A stretch of DNA of 9,446 nt, taken from the NCBI GenBank assembly GCA_041745535.1, contig JBGTIS010000093.1:1-9446 (forward strand), given 5' to 3'. Within the stretch, counting starts at the first letter, position 1. Each line of letters starts with the position of its first letter. Shown piece by piece: positions 1-7,013 of this stretch. Source of the stretch: JBGTIS01 sp041745535. GTDB lineage: Bacteria > Bacteroidota > Bacteroidia > Cytophagales > Cyclobacteriaceae. Made by a program: the position numbers and the translations under genes. The notes beneath the pieces are model-generated. The model ran no database searches and was not told the DNA's origin. It was given only the letters and a program-made list of their open reading frames with translations.

Positions 1-127
1 ATACCCCCTTCCCGTCATTAGGCAAGCCAAGATTGTTCGAAAGTGGCACACCGCCGGAGCAACAGGTCTGGGAAAAACCTTGAAGTGAAAAAATTCCGAT
101 CAACAAAAAAATGAAATCGTTGCGCAC
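1..127 (-). CDS. Partial secreted/outer-membrane protein (N-terminus only), signal peptide plus Cys-Cys motif
   Basis: This is the 5' end of a gene reading leftward off the window edge; 42 codons are visible. From a GTG start at 127 the protein begins with a short polar stretch (MRND), a hydrophobic core (FIFLLIGIF) and the end SLQGFSQ, a convincing type I signal peptide with cleavage predicted after Q20. The mature N-terminus would be TCCSGGVPLSNNLGLP. From memory, Bacteroidota outer-membrane or transporter-like proteins of unassigned function begin with similar QTCCSGG sequences; this could not be verified here. The Cys pair is not in a lipobox, so a lipoprotein is unlikely. The frame has no ATG. 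Alternative starts are TTG at 142 (adding MKLFT) or TTG further upstream; an in-frame stop lies near 192-194. It is divergent from the DUF2064 gene. Function is unknown. Confidence is moderate because only a fragment is present and the start is non-ATG. Confidence 0.5.
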   Translation of the reverse strand, partial: MRNDFIFLLIGIFSLQGFSQTCCSGGVPLSNNLGLPNDGKGV

Positions 128-235
128 AGTAAACAATTTCAAAAATAGACGGTACAACTGTAAAACCTGACAAAAAAATGATTCTAAATATTAAAACTTG
201 CCGCACACCTTTTAAATTCAAATTTGTTGGAAACC

Positions 236-275
236 GGTACTAAATACAGTAATCTTCCTTCTAGGGTATTGTACC
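236..275. repeat. Imperfect inverted repeat (possible hairpin or operator) with adjacent T run
   Basis: GGTAC (236-240) pairs with GTACC (271-275), and AATAC (243-247) pairs with GTATT (266-270). This gives ten base pairs with a two-base bulge (TA, 241-242) and an 18-base loop. AAAA and seven T follow at 276-286. On the plus strand this looks like a weak intrinsic terminator, but no plus-strand gene in the window precedes it. It could instead end antisense transcription, be a regulator site between divergent genes, or be fortuitous in AT-rich DNA. Confidence 0.35.
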
Positions 276-302
276 AAAATTTTTTTAGTGTTTACGCAAG
301 TA

Positions 303-332
303 TTGACACATTAGTTCGACAGAACTTATATT
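303..332 (+). promoter_or_regulatory. Possible promoter of the DUF2064 gene
   Basis: TTGACA at 303-308 is followed after 18 bases by TATATT at 327-332 (17 bases to TTATAT at 326-331). The TTG also suits the Bacteroidota -33 element, while TATATTCA matches TAnnTTTG only in part. Initiation would fall near 339, about 30 bases before the TTG start codon at 370. The spacer contains a perfect inverted repeat, AGTTC (313-317) / GAACT (322-326), which could be an operator. Prediction by eye only. Confidence 0.3.
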
Positions 333-369
333 CAACTTAAATTAAGTGGAGCAATAAAGCTGCGGAACA

Positions 370-1071
370 TTGATAAATCTTAGCCATAAGAATACTGCCT
401 TACTCGTTTTTTCCTTTTCGGCAGAATTGGAAACCAATCGAAAATATATATTTGGCAAGAGACACAAAAAAGAGAATACCGCCTTTTTCAAATTTCTTTT
501 AGCCCAAACCAAAAAACTGGCGGCACAAAGTGGTGCAGATGTCTTTTGGGTAGATGAGCACCAACAAACTGGTGTTGACTTCTCCACGCGTTTTACCAAT
601 GCTTTTCAAAAGCTCTTTGATGCTGGATATGAAAATGTTGTGTCCATAGGCAACGATTGTCCAGGTCTTTCTTCTGAACTTCTCCGGGAAGCTATTGAAA
701 AACTTCAGCAAAAAAATATGGTTCTGGGGCCTTCAAAAGATGGTGGGGTCTATTTGTTGGGAATGAATAGGTCTGTGTTTGATCGCGAGAAGTTCCAAAA
801 CCTACCATGGCAAACTGCCTCATTACACAAGGGTCTTCGTAAATATGCAGATCTTCAAAATCTGGATTTTAATTTGCTCGAAGAACTGATCGATCTTGAT
901 TCGGGCAAAGATGTAAGGCAGTATTCTAAATGTAATCCCTTAACACTTTTAAGTCGGTTTTTTAAAGCCATTGTTGCATCGCTAAAAAGTAAAATTGGGA
1001 TATTGAATGACTTTATCCCTTCTTCCTATTGTACTTCATATATTGGCCTAAGGGCCCCTCCAAAAGTTTAA
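370..1071 (+). CDS. DUF2064 / TIGR04282-family transferase (glycosyl- or nucleotidyltransferase-like)
   Basis: The 233-residue protein belongs to the DUF2064 family, a GT-A-fold group related to nucleotide-sugar transferases; TIGR04282 members are annotated as arsenosugar-biosynthesis glycosyltransferases. Diagnostic blocks are the metal/nucleotide motif region IGNDCPGL (residues 93-100), LGPSKDGGVYLLGM (119-132) and LPWQT (145-149). The N-terminus lacks the classical KxPxxGxVKTRL nucleotide-binding loop and instead reads TALLVFSFSAE, which I associate with the Bacteroidota branch. No signal peptide or transmembrane helix is seen; it should be cytosolic. After about residue 190 comes a basic/hydrophobic tail of ~40 residues with no recognised motif. 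The start is TTG at 370: an in-frame TAA lies at 355-357 and no ATG occurs before the conserved core, so TTG is the only reasonable choice. The true substrate is unknown. It lies 77 bases upstream of the SusC gene and is probably transcribed separately. Confidence 0.82.
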   Translation: MINLSHKNTALLVFSFSAELETNRKYIFGKRHKKENTAFFKFLLAQTKKLAAQSGADVFWVDEHQQTGVDFSTRFTNAFQKLFDAGYENVVSIGNDCPGLSSELLREAIEKLQQKNMVLGPSKDGGVYLLGMNRSVFDREKFQNLPWQTASLHKGLRKYADLQNLDFNLLEELIDLDSGKDVRQYSKCNPLTLLSRFFKAIVASLKSKIGILNDFIPSSYCTSYIGLRAPPKV

Positions 1072-1089
1072 TTACGCTAGGTAAATCCA

Positions 1090-1116
1090 TTGCAGTTATC
1101 GATCAAGGATAAATTG
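1090..1116 (+). promoter_or_regulatory. Predicted promoter of the SusCD operon
   Basis: TTG at 1090-1092, a 17-base spacer, then TAAATTG at 1110-1116 resembles the Bacteroidota promoter (TTG or TTTG, then TAnnTTTG) recognised by the primary sigma factor. Initiation would fall around 1123, leaving a ~25-base AT-rich leader before the ATG at 1149. The leader has no Shine-Dalgarno sequence, which is normal in this phylum. It implies that the operon starts at the SusC gene rather than reading through from the DUF2064 gene. Assigned by eye only. Confidence 0.4.
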
Positions 1117-1148
1117 TAGCTATTTATGTAATTAAACCAAACACAATT

Positions 1149-4100
1149 ATGAAATCAATACTAATTGCAGTATTGCAATTGCTTGTGATGACCCTGTTCT
1201 CACAAGAAAATACCTACAATTCCAGATTGTTGGACAATACTGGACAGCCGATACCATATGCAGCCGTATATGAAGAAGGCACCCATAATTATACTACTTC
1301 CAACGAAAACGGATACTTTAGCCTTACGACCAATTCGGTAAATTTTACAATTCAAATCTCCTCTATCGGGTTTGAAACCTTGAACGTTCAAGTTGTTGAT
1401 GGGCACCTATCAGACGAACTTGTTATGTTAGCCTCACAGGAGCAGTTAGATGAAGTTGTGGTTACCGCACTGGGTATAGAAAAAGGAAGACGGGCTCTTG
1501 TATCGGCCGTATCTACGGTAGGTTCGGAAAAGTTGACCACGGTTCCACAAACCAATCTCGTCAATAGCCTGGCCGGCCAGGTGGCCGGGGTTCAGATCAC
1601 AAATGGTTCCAGTGGCGTTGGCTCTTCCTCCCGGATTATAATAAGAGGGGAAAACTCACTAAGTGGAAACAACCAACCTCTTTTTGTGGTGGATGGTGTG
1701 CCTATAAGCAATGACCAAATCACAAGTGATTTGGTCAATAACGGCGCACTGCAAGAGGTTGATTATGGCAATGGAAGCTCCGAATTGAGCCCAGATGATA
1801 TTGAATCCATCTCCATCTTAAAAGGTGCCGGTTCAGCAGCACTTTATGGTGCGCGTGCAGGAAACGGTGTTGTGCTCATCACCACCAAACGGGGAAGCAC
1901 GACCAAAGGTTTTGGCGTAAGTATAAACAGTAATTTTACAATTGAGACGCTACTTACCCTGCCCGACTATCAAAATGTCTATGGGCTGGGCTCAAATGGC
2001 AGTTATGCCTTTCAAGATGGTGCTGGTGCAGGGATAGGCGACGGAGGTATCAGCAGTTATGGTCCACGGCTGGATGCGGGACTCATGATTCCCCAGTTTG
2101 ACAGTCCGTCGGTTGATATAAACGGCAATCCCGTTCGGGCTGGCGATGTCATTTCCCGTAGATTTCCTAATGGTTCCTTTACTACAATAACGCCAACCCC
2201 TTGGGTGGCAAGACCCGATAATGTACACGACTTTTTTAAAACAGGCATCACCTATCAAAACAATATCGCGATAAGCAATAAAGGAGATAAGGGCAGCACG
2301 CGCCTTTCCTACAGCAATTTGCGCAATGAGGGAATCCTTCCAAACACAGACCTCAAGCGCGACGGTATTGCCCTAAGTCTTGACCAAAACCTGAGCGACA
2401 AGTTAAGGGTCAATACTTTTATAAACTACATAAACACTCGTAGTGGCAACCGCCCCAACCTAGGTTATGGTTATGAGAATGTACTTTATGGTTTTAACTG
2501 GACGGGGCGCCAGACCAACATTGGGTCATTAAGGGATTACTGGCAAAAAGGGCAAACGGGGCGTCAACATTTTGACATCAACTACCTCTGGCTGACCAAT
2601 CCCTACCTTACGCTATACGAAAACACCAACAGTTTTATTAAAAATCGGGTGTTGGGAAATGTCTCCGCAACTTATAACTTTTCAGATGACCTTTCCCTAA
2701 AGATCCGTTCGGGTCTGGATACGTATAATGATAATAGGGAGTTTAGAAGAGCGGTTAGTACCAATGCAAATCTATTCGGTTCATATCGCGAGGACAATGT
2801 GCGTTTTACGGAGTTGAACACAGATGTTCTACTAACGTACAACAATGAAATCAATGATAGTTGGGATTATACCTTAACTGCCGGTGCCAACCGTCTTGAC
2901 CAAAAAATCCATTATTCTTACGCGGAAGCTTCCCAGTTAGCACTGCCCGAAATTTATACCCTGGCAAATTCACGGGCACCATTGTTGGGGAACAGCGAGA
3001 ATTTTAATAAGCGCATCAACAGTGTATACGGCACGGCTAATTTTGCCTATCAAAATGAACTATATGTTGACCTAACGTACCGCAACGACTGGAGCAGTAC
3101 GCTACCCGATGGAAATAACTCCTTTGGATATTACTCGGCTGGGCTTAGTTATATTGCTTCAAAGAGCTTTGAACTGCCCAAAGCTATTTCATTCTTAAAA
3201 TTCAGGCTGAGTGCGGCATCCGTGGGTAATGACACAGACCCTTTTCAAAATACGCAGACCTTTCAGCTTAATGGCAATTACGGTTCAAACTTTAGGGTGA
3301 CCAATGAGGCTGTCCTTAAAAACACAAACCTCAATCCAGAGCGTCTTGATGCCTATGAAGCCGGGATGGAAGCCTGGTTCTTAAATGGCAAGATTCAGTT
3401 TGAAGGCTCGGTTTATCAAAATATGAGCAGGGACCAGATCATTTCAAGACCGGTTTCCAACGCCAGCGGTTTTTCCAGTTTTAATGAAAATGGCGGTAAA
3501 ATTAGGACACGCGGCCTCGAATTGATGGTCAGCGCCTCTCCCGTTAAGAACAATGATTTTACGTGGTATACTTCTGTAAACTTCAGCACTTTTAAAAGTG
3601 TGGTCACAGAACTACCAGATGGTGTGGATCAATTTGTTACGGCTACTGCAAACGTATTCGGTGGTAGCGGGGGTTCCAACACAGTTTTTTATATTGCACG
3701 TGAAGGTGGCAGCGTGGGCGATATGTACGGTACAGGTTTCGTGCAAATAGATGGCAAGGATTTATACGATGCAAACGGGCTGCCCGTACAAGATGCCAAT
3801 CTGCGCAAATTGGGCAATTACAATCCGGACTTCTCCCTGGGCCTCAACAACAGTTTTTCCTATAAAAACTTTGATATGACGATTCTTTTTGACTGGCGGC
3901 AGGGAGGTACTATCGTATCGCGTATCAAGGCATTGGGAAGCACATCCGGTGTTTTAAAAGAAACATTGCTGGGTCGTGAAGGCGGTTCTGGAAACACGCA
4001 GTTTGTGGATGGCAATGGGGTTGTAGGTGATGGTGTCGTCAATGTGGGCACTGCTGAAAATCCGGAATATGTGTCCAACACTACCGCCGTGGCCGCGAGT

Positions 4101-4400
4101 ACGTTCAACAACGCGTTTTACGACCGTGGAAATGAAGCCAGTGCTCTTTATGATGCCTCTTATGTAAAATTAAGGCAACTCAGTATTTATTATACTTTTC
4201 CGGAACGGATGGCAAAAGCCATGGGCGTTGAAAACCTGAAAATTGGACTCATAGGAAGTAACCTATTGCTATTTACGGAGAATCCACATTTTGACCCAGA
4301 GCTCAATGCACTTCAGGAACGTAACATCGTATACGGTGTTGATGACTTTTCCTATCCTTCAACCAGAAGTTTTGGAGTAAGCCTAAAAGCAAATTTTTAA
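1149..4400 (+). CDS. SusC/RagA-family TonB-linked outer-membrane transporter
   Basis: This 1083-residue protein is a full-length SusC-type TonB-dependent transporter, which imports a ligand captured by its SusD partner through a 22-strand outer-membrane barrel using TonB energy. Residues 1-19 form a signal peptide (hydrophobic stretch ending LFSQ). Residues ~24-95 are a carboxypeptidase-regulatory-like (CarboxypepD_reg) domain, with the blocks DNTGQPIPYAAV and NGYFSL. The TonB-box/plug junction is LDEVVVTALGIEKGRRAL (100-117). The plug includes IIIRGENSLSG (163-173), PLFVVDGVPI (177-186) and SILKGAGSAALYGARAGNGV (222-241), followed by VLITTKRG. The barrel fills the rest and ends SFGVSLKANF; a terminal Phe is the usual barrel-assembly signal. 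Ten bases separate it from the SusD gene. The substrate cannot be read from sequence, but the downstream hydrolase and kinase suggest a nucleoside-type ligand. No truncation or frameshift is seen. Confidence 0.96.
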   Translation: MKSILIAVLQLLVMTLFSQENTYNSRLLDNTGQPIPYAAVYEEGTHNYTTSNENGYFSLTTNSVNFTIQISSIGFETLNVQVVDGHLSDELVMLASQEQLDEVVVTALGIEKGRRALVSAVSTVGSEKLTTVPQTNLVNSLAGQVAGVQITNGSSGVGSSSRIIIRGENSLSGNNQPLFVVDGVPISNDQITSDLVNNGALQEVDYGNGSSELSPDDIESISILKGAGSAALYGARAGNGVVLITTKRGSTTKGFGVSINSNFTIETLLTLPDYQNVYGLGSNGSYAFQDGAGAGIGDGGISSYGPRLDAGLMIPQFDSPSVDINGNPVRAGDVISRRFPNGSFTTITPTPWVARPDNVHDFFKTGITYQNNIAISNKGDKGSTRLSYSNLRNEGILPNTDLKRDGIALSLDQNLSDKLRVNTFINYINTRSGNRPNLGYGYENVLYGFNWTGRQTNIGSLRDYWQKGQTGRQHFDINYLWLTNPYLTLYENTNSFIKNRVLGNVSATYNFSDDLSLKIRSGLDTYNDNREFRRAVSTNANLFGSYREDNVRFTELNTDVLLTYNNEINDSWDYTLTAGANRLDQKIHYSYAEASQLALPEIYTLANSRAPLLGNSENFNKRINSVYGTANFAYQNELYVDLTYRNDWSSTLPDGNNSFGYYSAGLSYIASKSFELPKAISFLKFRLSAASVGNDTDPFQNTQTFQLNGNYGSNFRVTNEAVLKNTNLNPERLDAYEAGMEAWFLNGKIQFEGSVYQNMSRDQIISRPVSNASGFSSFNENGGKIRTRGLELMVSASPVKNNDFTWYTSVNFSTFKSVVTELPDGVDQFVTATANVFGGSGGSNTVFYIAREGGSVGDMYGTGFVQIDGKDLYDANGLPVQDANLRKLGNYNPDFSLGLNNSFSYKNFDMTILFDWRQGGTIVSRIKALGSTSGVLKETLLGREGGSGNTQFVDGNGVVGDGVVNVGTAENPEYVSNTTAVAASTFNNAFYDRGNEASALYDASYVKLRQLSIYYTFPERMAKAMGVENLKIGLIGSNLLLFTENPHFDPELNALQERNIVYGVDDFSYPSTRSFGVSLKANF

Positions 4401-4410
4401 GAACATTTCC

Positions 4411-5856
4411 ATGAATAAAATACAACTGATTTTAATTTACTTTCTCTGCTTGTACTTAACGAGTTGCACGGAAGACTTTGACAGCATCAATGATAATCCC
4501 AATGCGCCGCAAGAAGTTAGTCCTGAGTTTTTATTGACAAATGTCATCGCTGCAGAAACGAATGAGAATACGTACAATCAGGGTTTAAGGCTAAACAATT
4601 ACCTGGCACAATTTAATGCAGACGTTGAATTTGAAAGGATCGATAGGTATGAATTGGGCAGTAACAGCGGCTACTGGAATTTGATTTATGGCCTTCTCAC
4701 TGACTTGGAATCGATGAAAGCGTTACCAGGTTACAATGAGGCCTACGACGGTGTGGCAGAAATCATGCGCAGCTACCTTTTTTCACAACTTACCGATATG
4801 TGGGGCGATATTCCTTATACCGAGGCCGTGAAATTTAACGACCTTAACTTTACCCCTGCTTATGACACCCAGGAAAGTATCTATACAGACCCTGAAACTG
4901 GTATTTTAGTAAAATTAGAAAAGGCGGCAGCGCAACTTCAAAACACGGGCGAAAGCATTCGCGGGGATATCATGTTTGGCAACGATTTGACCAAATGGGT
5001 GCGTTTTGCAAATTCGCTACAGGTGCGTTTTCGTCTGCGTATCAGTAAACGGGTGACAGACTTCAGCAAGCTGCAACAACTGGCAGATGATAATATAATC
5101 ATGCAATCAAACGCCGACAATGCCGTTGTGCCTTACCTGAGCGCCGCGCCCAATCAGTTTCCATTGTTCAGTGCCTCCACAGGAATTTATCAAGGCATGA
5201 AGATGAGCGAAACGGTAGAAAATATATTGAAGGATTGGGATGACCCCAGGATTGCCGTTTTCTTTAAGACCACTCCGGAGAGCGTGCTTGTCGGGAACCC
5301 GGAATTTAAAGGTTTGCCGAATGGGCTCAGTACACAGACCATAAGCGAGAGGGGTATTATACTCAACGATATTTCTATTATGTCTGATAGGTTTAGAGTA
5401 GTTCCTGATGGGGTCGATGCACAGATCATGCTCTATTCAGAAGTACAGTTCGCCTTGGCCGAGGCCGTTGAACGCGATTATATTACGGGTGATGCCGAAC
5501 AATATTACCAAAACGGGATACGAGCTCATTTTGACTATTATGGAGCAACGCTTCCCGAAGATTACTTTTCAAGGGATGTCATTACCTTGAACGGCACTTC
5601 CCTTCAAAACCTGGAAAAGATACTGACTCAAAAATGGTTGAGCCTTTTTATGGTAGGCCATGAGGCCTGGTTCAACATCAGGCGCACCGGTATTCCGACA
5701 TTGGTGCCCGGCCAGGATAATTTTAATAATGACCAATACCCATCCCGCTACCTCTATCCAGAGTCCGAGCAAGCGGTCAACAAGGAAAATTACGAAGCCG
5801 CTGTTTCACGTATGGGAGGCGATAACGTTAACATAAAAAGCTGGTGGGAAATGTAA
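4411..5856 (+). CDS. SusD/RagB-family substrate-binding lipoprotein
   Basis: The 481-residue protein is the surface lipoprotein partner of the upstream SusC, forming the lid that captures the ligand. The N-terminus is a lipoprotein signal: hydrophobic residues 3-15, lipobox LTSC with acylated Cys19, then TEDFDSINDNPNAP, the acidic and Asn-rich start typical of the SusD-like_2 (PF12771) branch. Family blocks follow: LTDMWGDIPYTEA (127-139), a helical TPR-like core, and near the C-terminus LTQKWLSLFMVGHEAWFNIR, then RRTGIPTL and YPSRYLYPESEQ, ending GGDNVNIKSWWEM. Length is normal for the branch. The start ATG lies 10 bases after the SusC stop, so the two are co-transcribed. A GTG at 5844 and an ATG at 5856 overlap its 3' end, but the better start for the next gene is 5880. 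The ligand is unknown; the neighbours suggest a nucleoside. Confidence 0.95.
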   Translation: MNKIQLILIYFLCLYLTSCTEDFDSINDNPNAPQEVSPEFLLTNVIAAETNENTYNQGLRLNNYLAQFNADVEFERIDRYELGSNSGYWNLIYGLLTDLESMKALPGYNEAYDGVAEIMRSYLFSQLTDMWGDIPYTEAVKFNDLNFTPAYDTQESIYTDPETGILVKLEKAAAQLQNTGESIRGDIMFGNDLTKWVRFANSLQVRFRLRISKRVTDFSKLQQLADDNIIMQSNADNAVVPYLSAAPNQFPLFSASTGIYQGMKMSETVENILKDWDDPRIAVFFKTTPESVLVGNPEFKGLPNGLSTQTISERGIILNDISIMSDRFRVVPDGVDAQIMLYSEVQFALAEAVERDYITGDAEQYYQNGIRAHFDYYGATLPEDYFSRDVITLNGTSLQNLEKILTQKWLSLFMVGHEAWFNIRRTGIPTLVPGQDNFNNDQYPSRYLYPESEQAVNKENYEAAVSRMGGDNVNIKSWWEM

Positions 5857-5879
5857 TGCCACCTTTAAATAGAAATACC

Positions 5880-6986
5880 ATGGAAAAACTTAAAATTGCA
5901 GCGGTCCTACTTTTGACATTTATTTTCTTGGGCTTTGGACACCTTGCCAAAAAAAATAAAATTTTCTCTTTAAAAGAAGTTCATCAGGCTTCTTTTGTCC
6001 CCACTTTTAGTGCGATGGCTAAACCCGTTTTTAATAATATATGGCCAGAACCTCCAAAATTTAATATCGAAAAAAAGAAGGTATGGATAGATACCGATCT
6101 CGCGGTAGGTATGAAACGTTACCATAGGGAAGGTTATAGTGACGTTGATGATGGCTATGCGATATTGCAACTTTTTAAAGCGGACAACATTCATATTACC
6201 GGAATAAGTGCCGTTTTTGGGAATACTAAAATTGATGACGCGTACCGTCTTTGTGAAAAAATGGCAACGGAATTTTCTCCTTACCCAATTTCCGTTTACA
6301 AAGGTGCGGGTGAGAAAATAAATTTGGCCCATGTGGAGACCAATGAAGCGGTTGAGGCCATGGCGAACGCTTTAGGAAGAGAACCGCAAAGCATCATGGC
6401 CATTGGCCCGGCCACAAATGTGGCCATCCTTTTGCTCTTGTATCCTGAGCTTGCATCCCAGATCCATGAAGTTGTTTTAGTAGCAGGAAGAAGAACCCCT
6501 ACTTCTTATTTTGAAATTGGCGATCCCGTGCGGCATGCCCCTGACCTTAATTTTGATCTTGATAACGATGCCTTCCGTATCCTTTTGCAAAGAGGTGTTA
6601 AAGTGGTCTTATGTCCTTTCGAAATCTCGAACAAGGTGTGGTTGACGGCAGAAGATCTAACCCGATTAAAGAACGGTATGCCAGGGAATGACTGGTTATC
6701 CGATGCATCAAGCCCTTGGTTGCAACAATGGGTAGATGCGGGAGATATTGGGTTCAATCCGTTTGATGTGCTCGCAAGCCATTACCTAATAGCACAAGAA
6801 GATTTGGTCATTGAACCATTGAAGGCCCGGTTAGAAGTACACCAAAATGATATGCTGATGAACAATGGAGAACAGAATTTTAAACAGTATTTACTGTGCG
6901 ATGAAAAAGATGGTTTTCCTGTGGTCTATTGTTATGGTGTGGTGCCGAAATACCACCAAAAACTAATACAAAGCCTTTTGAAATAA
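5880..6986 (+). CDS. Exported or membrane-anchored nucleoside hydrolase (IUNH superfamily)
   Basis: The 368-residue protein belongs to the inosine/uridine-preferring nucleoside hydrolase superfamily, Ca-dependent enzymes that cleave the N-glycosidic bond to give base and ribose. The first part of the calcium motif is WIDTD (D71, D73). It is separated from DVDDGYAI (D88, D90, D91) by a ~14-residue insertion, whereas classical enzymes have one compact DTDxxxDD block. Further blocks are SAVFGNT (110-116), AIGPATNVA (174-182, with the Ca-binding Thr), VVLVAGR (198-204), DLNFDLDND (222-230, standing for EFNxxxDP) and NPFDVLA (293-299). The last replaces the classical HDPLA, so the catalytic His and Ca Asp are changed. 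An N-terminal hydrophobic stretch (residues 5-20) indicates export, either a signal peptide or an N-terminal anchor. The start ATG at 5880 was chosen because it gives the best export signal; GTG 5844 or ATG 5856 would add 12 or 8 polar residues. It lies 23 bases after the SusD stop. The family call is strong; substrate and activity are uncertain. Confidence 0.88.
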   Translation: MEKLKIAAVLLLTFIFLGFGHLAKKNKIFSLKEVHQASFVPTFSAMAKPVFNNIWPEPPKFNIEKKKVWIDTDLAVGMKRYHREGYSDVDDGYAILQLFKADNIHITGISAVFGNTKIDDAYRLCEKMATEFSPYPISVYKGAGEKINLAHVETNEAVEAMANALGREPQSIMAIGPATNVAILLLLYPELASQIHEVVLVAGRRTPTSYFEIGDPVRHAPDLNFDLDNDAFRILLQRGVKVVLCPFEISNKVWLTAEDLTRLKNGMPGNDWLSDASSPWLQQWVDAGDIGFNPFDVLASHYLIAQEDLVIEPLKARLEVHQNDMLMNNGEQNFKQYLLCDEKDGFPVVYCYGVVPKYHQKLIQSLLK

Positions 6987-7013
6987 TAACTGTACCCTTT
7001 TCTTTTGAAGCCT

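Larger units (their letters stand above)
128..369. other. Divergent intergenic region
   Basis: About 240 bases separate the leftward partial gene from the rightward DUF2064 gene, so promoters for both should lie here. It holds an imperfect inverted repeat (236-275) followed by a run of seven T, a promoter-like element (303-332), and a 20-base segment (287-306) resembling one in the right-hand intergenic region. On the minus strand, TATTTTTG at 147-140 fits the Bacteroidota -7 consensus TAnnTTTG. No good -33 partner lies at normal spacing, however, and it would leave almost no leader for a GTG start at 127. No convincing small gene was found. Confidence 0.6.

Noticed and set aside
18..221. A 67-codon minus-strand frame with a TTG start
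   Set aside because: It overlaps the frame with a clear signal peptide and TCCSGG sequence, has no recognisable domain and is rich in Phe and Arg as expected of a shadow frame in T-rich DNA.
313..326. AGTTC-GACA-GAACT as a LexA (SOS) box
   Set aside because: The half-site order is reversed relative to the GAAC-N4-GTTC type and the adjacent genes have no SOS role.
5844..5879. Longer start for the nucleoside hydrolase at GTG 5844 (overlapping the SusD gene) or ATG 5856
   Set aside because: The added residues are polar and would precede the export signal without improving it; ATG 5880 gives a standard Met-Glu-Lys start directly before the hydrophobic core.
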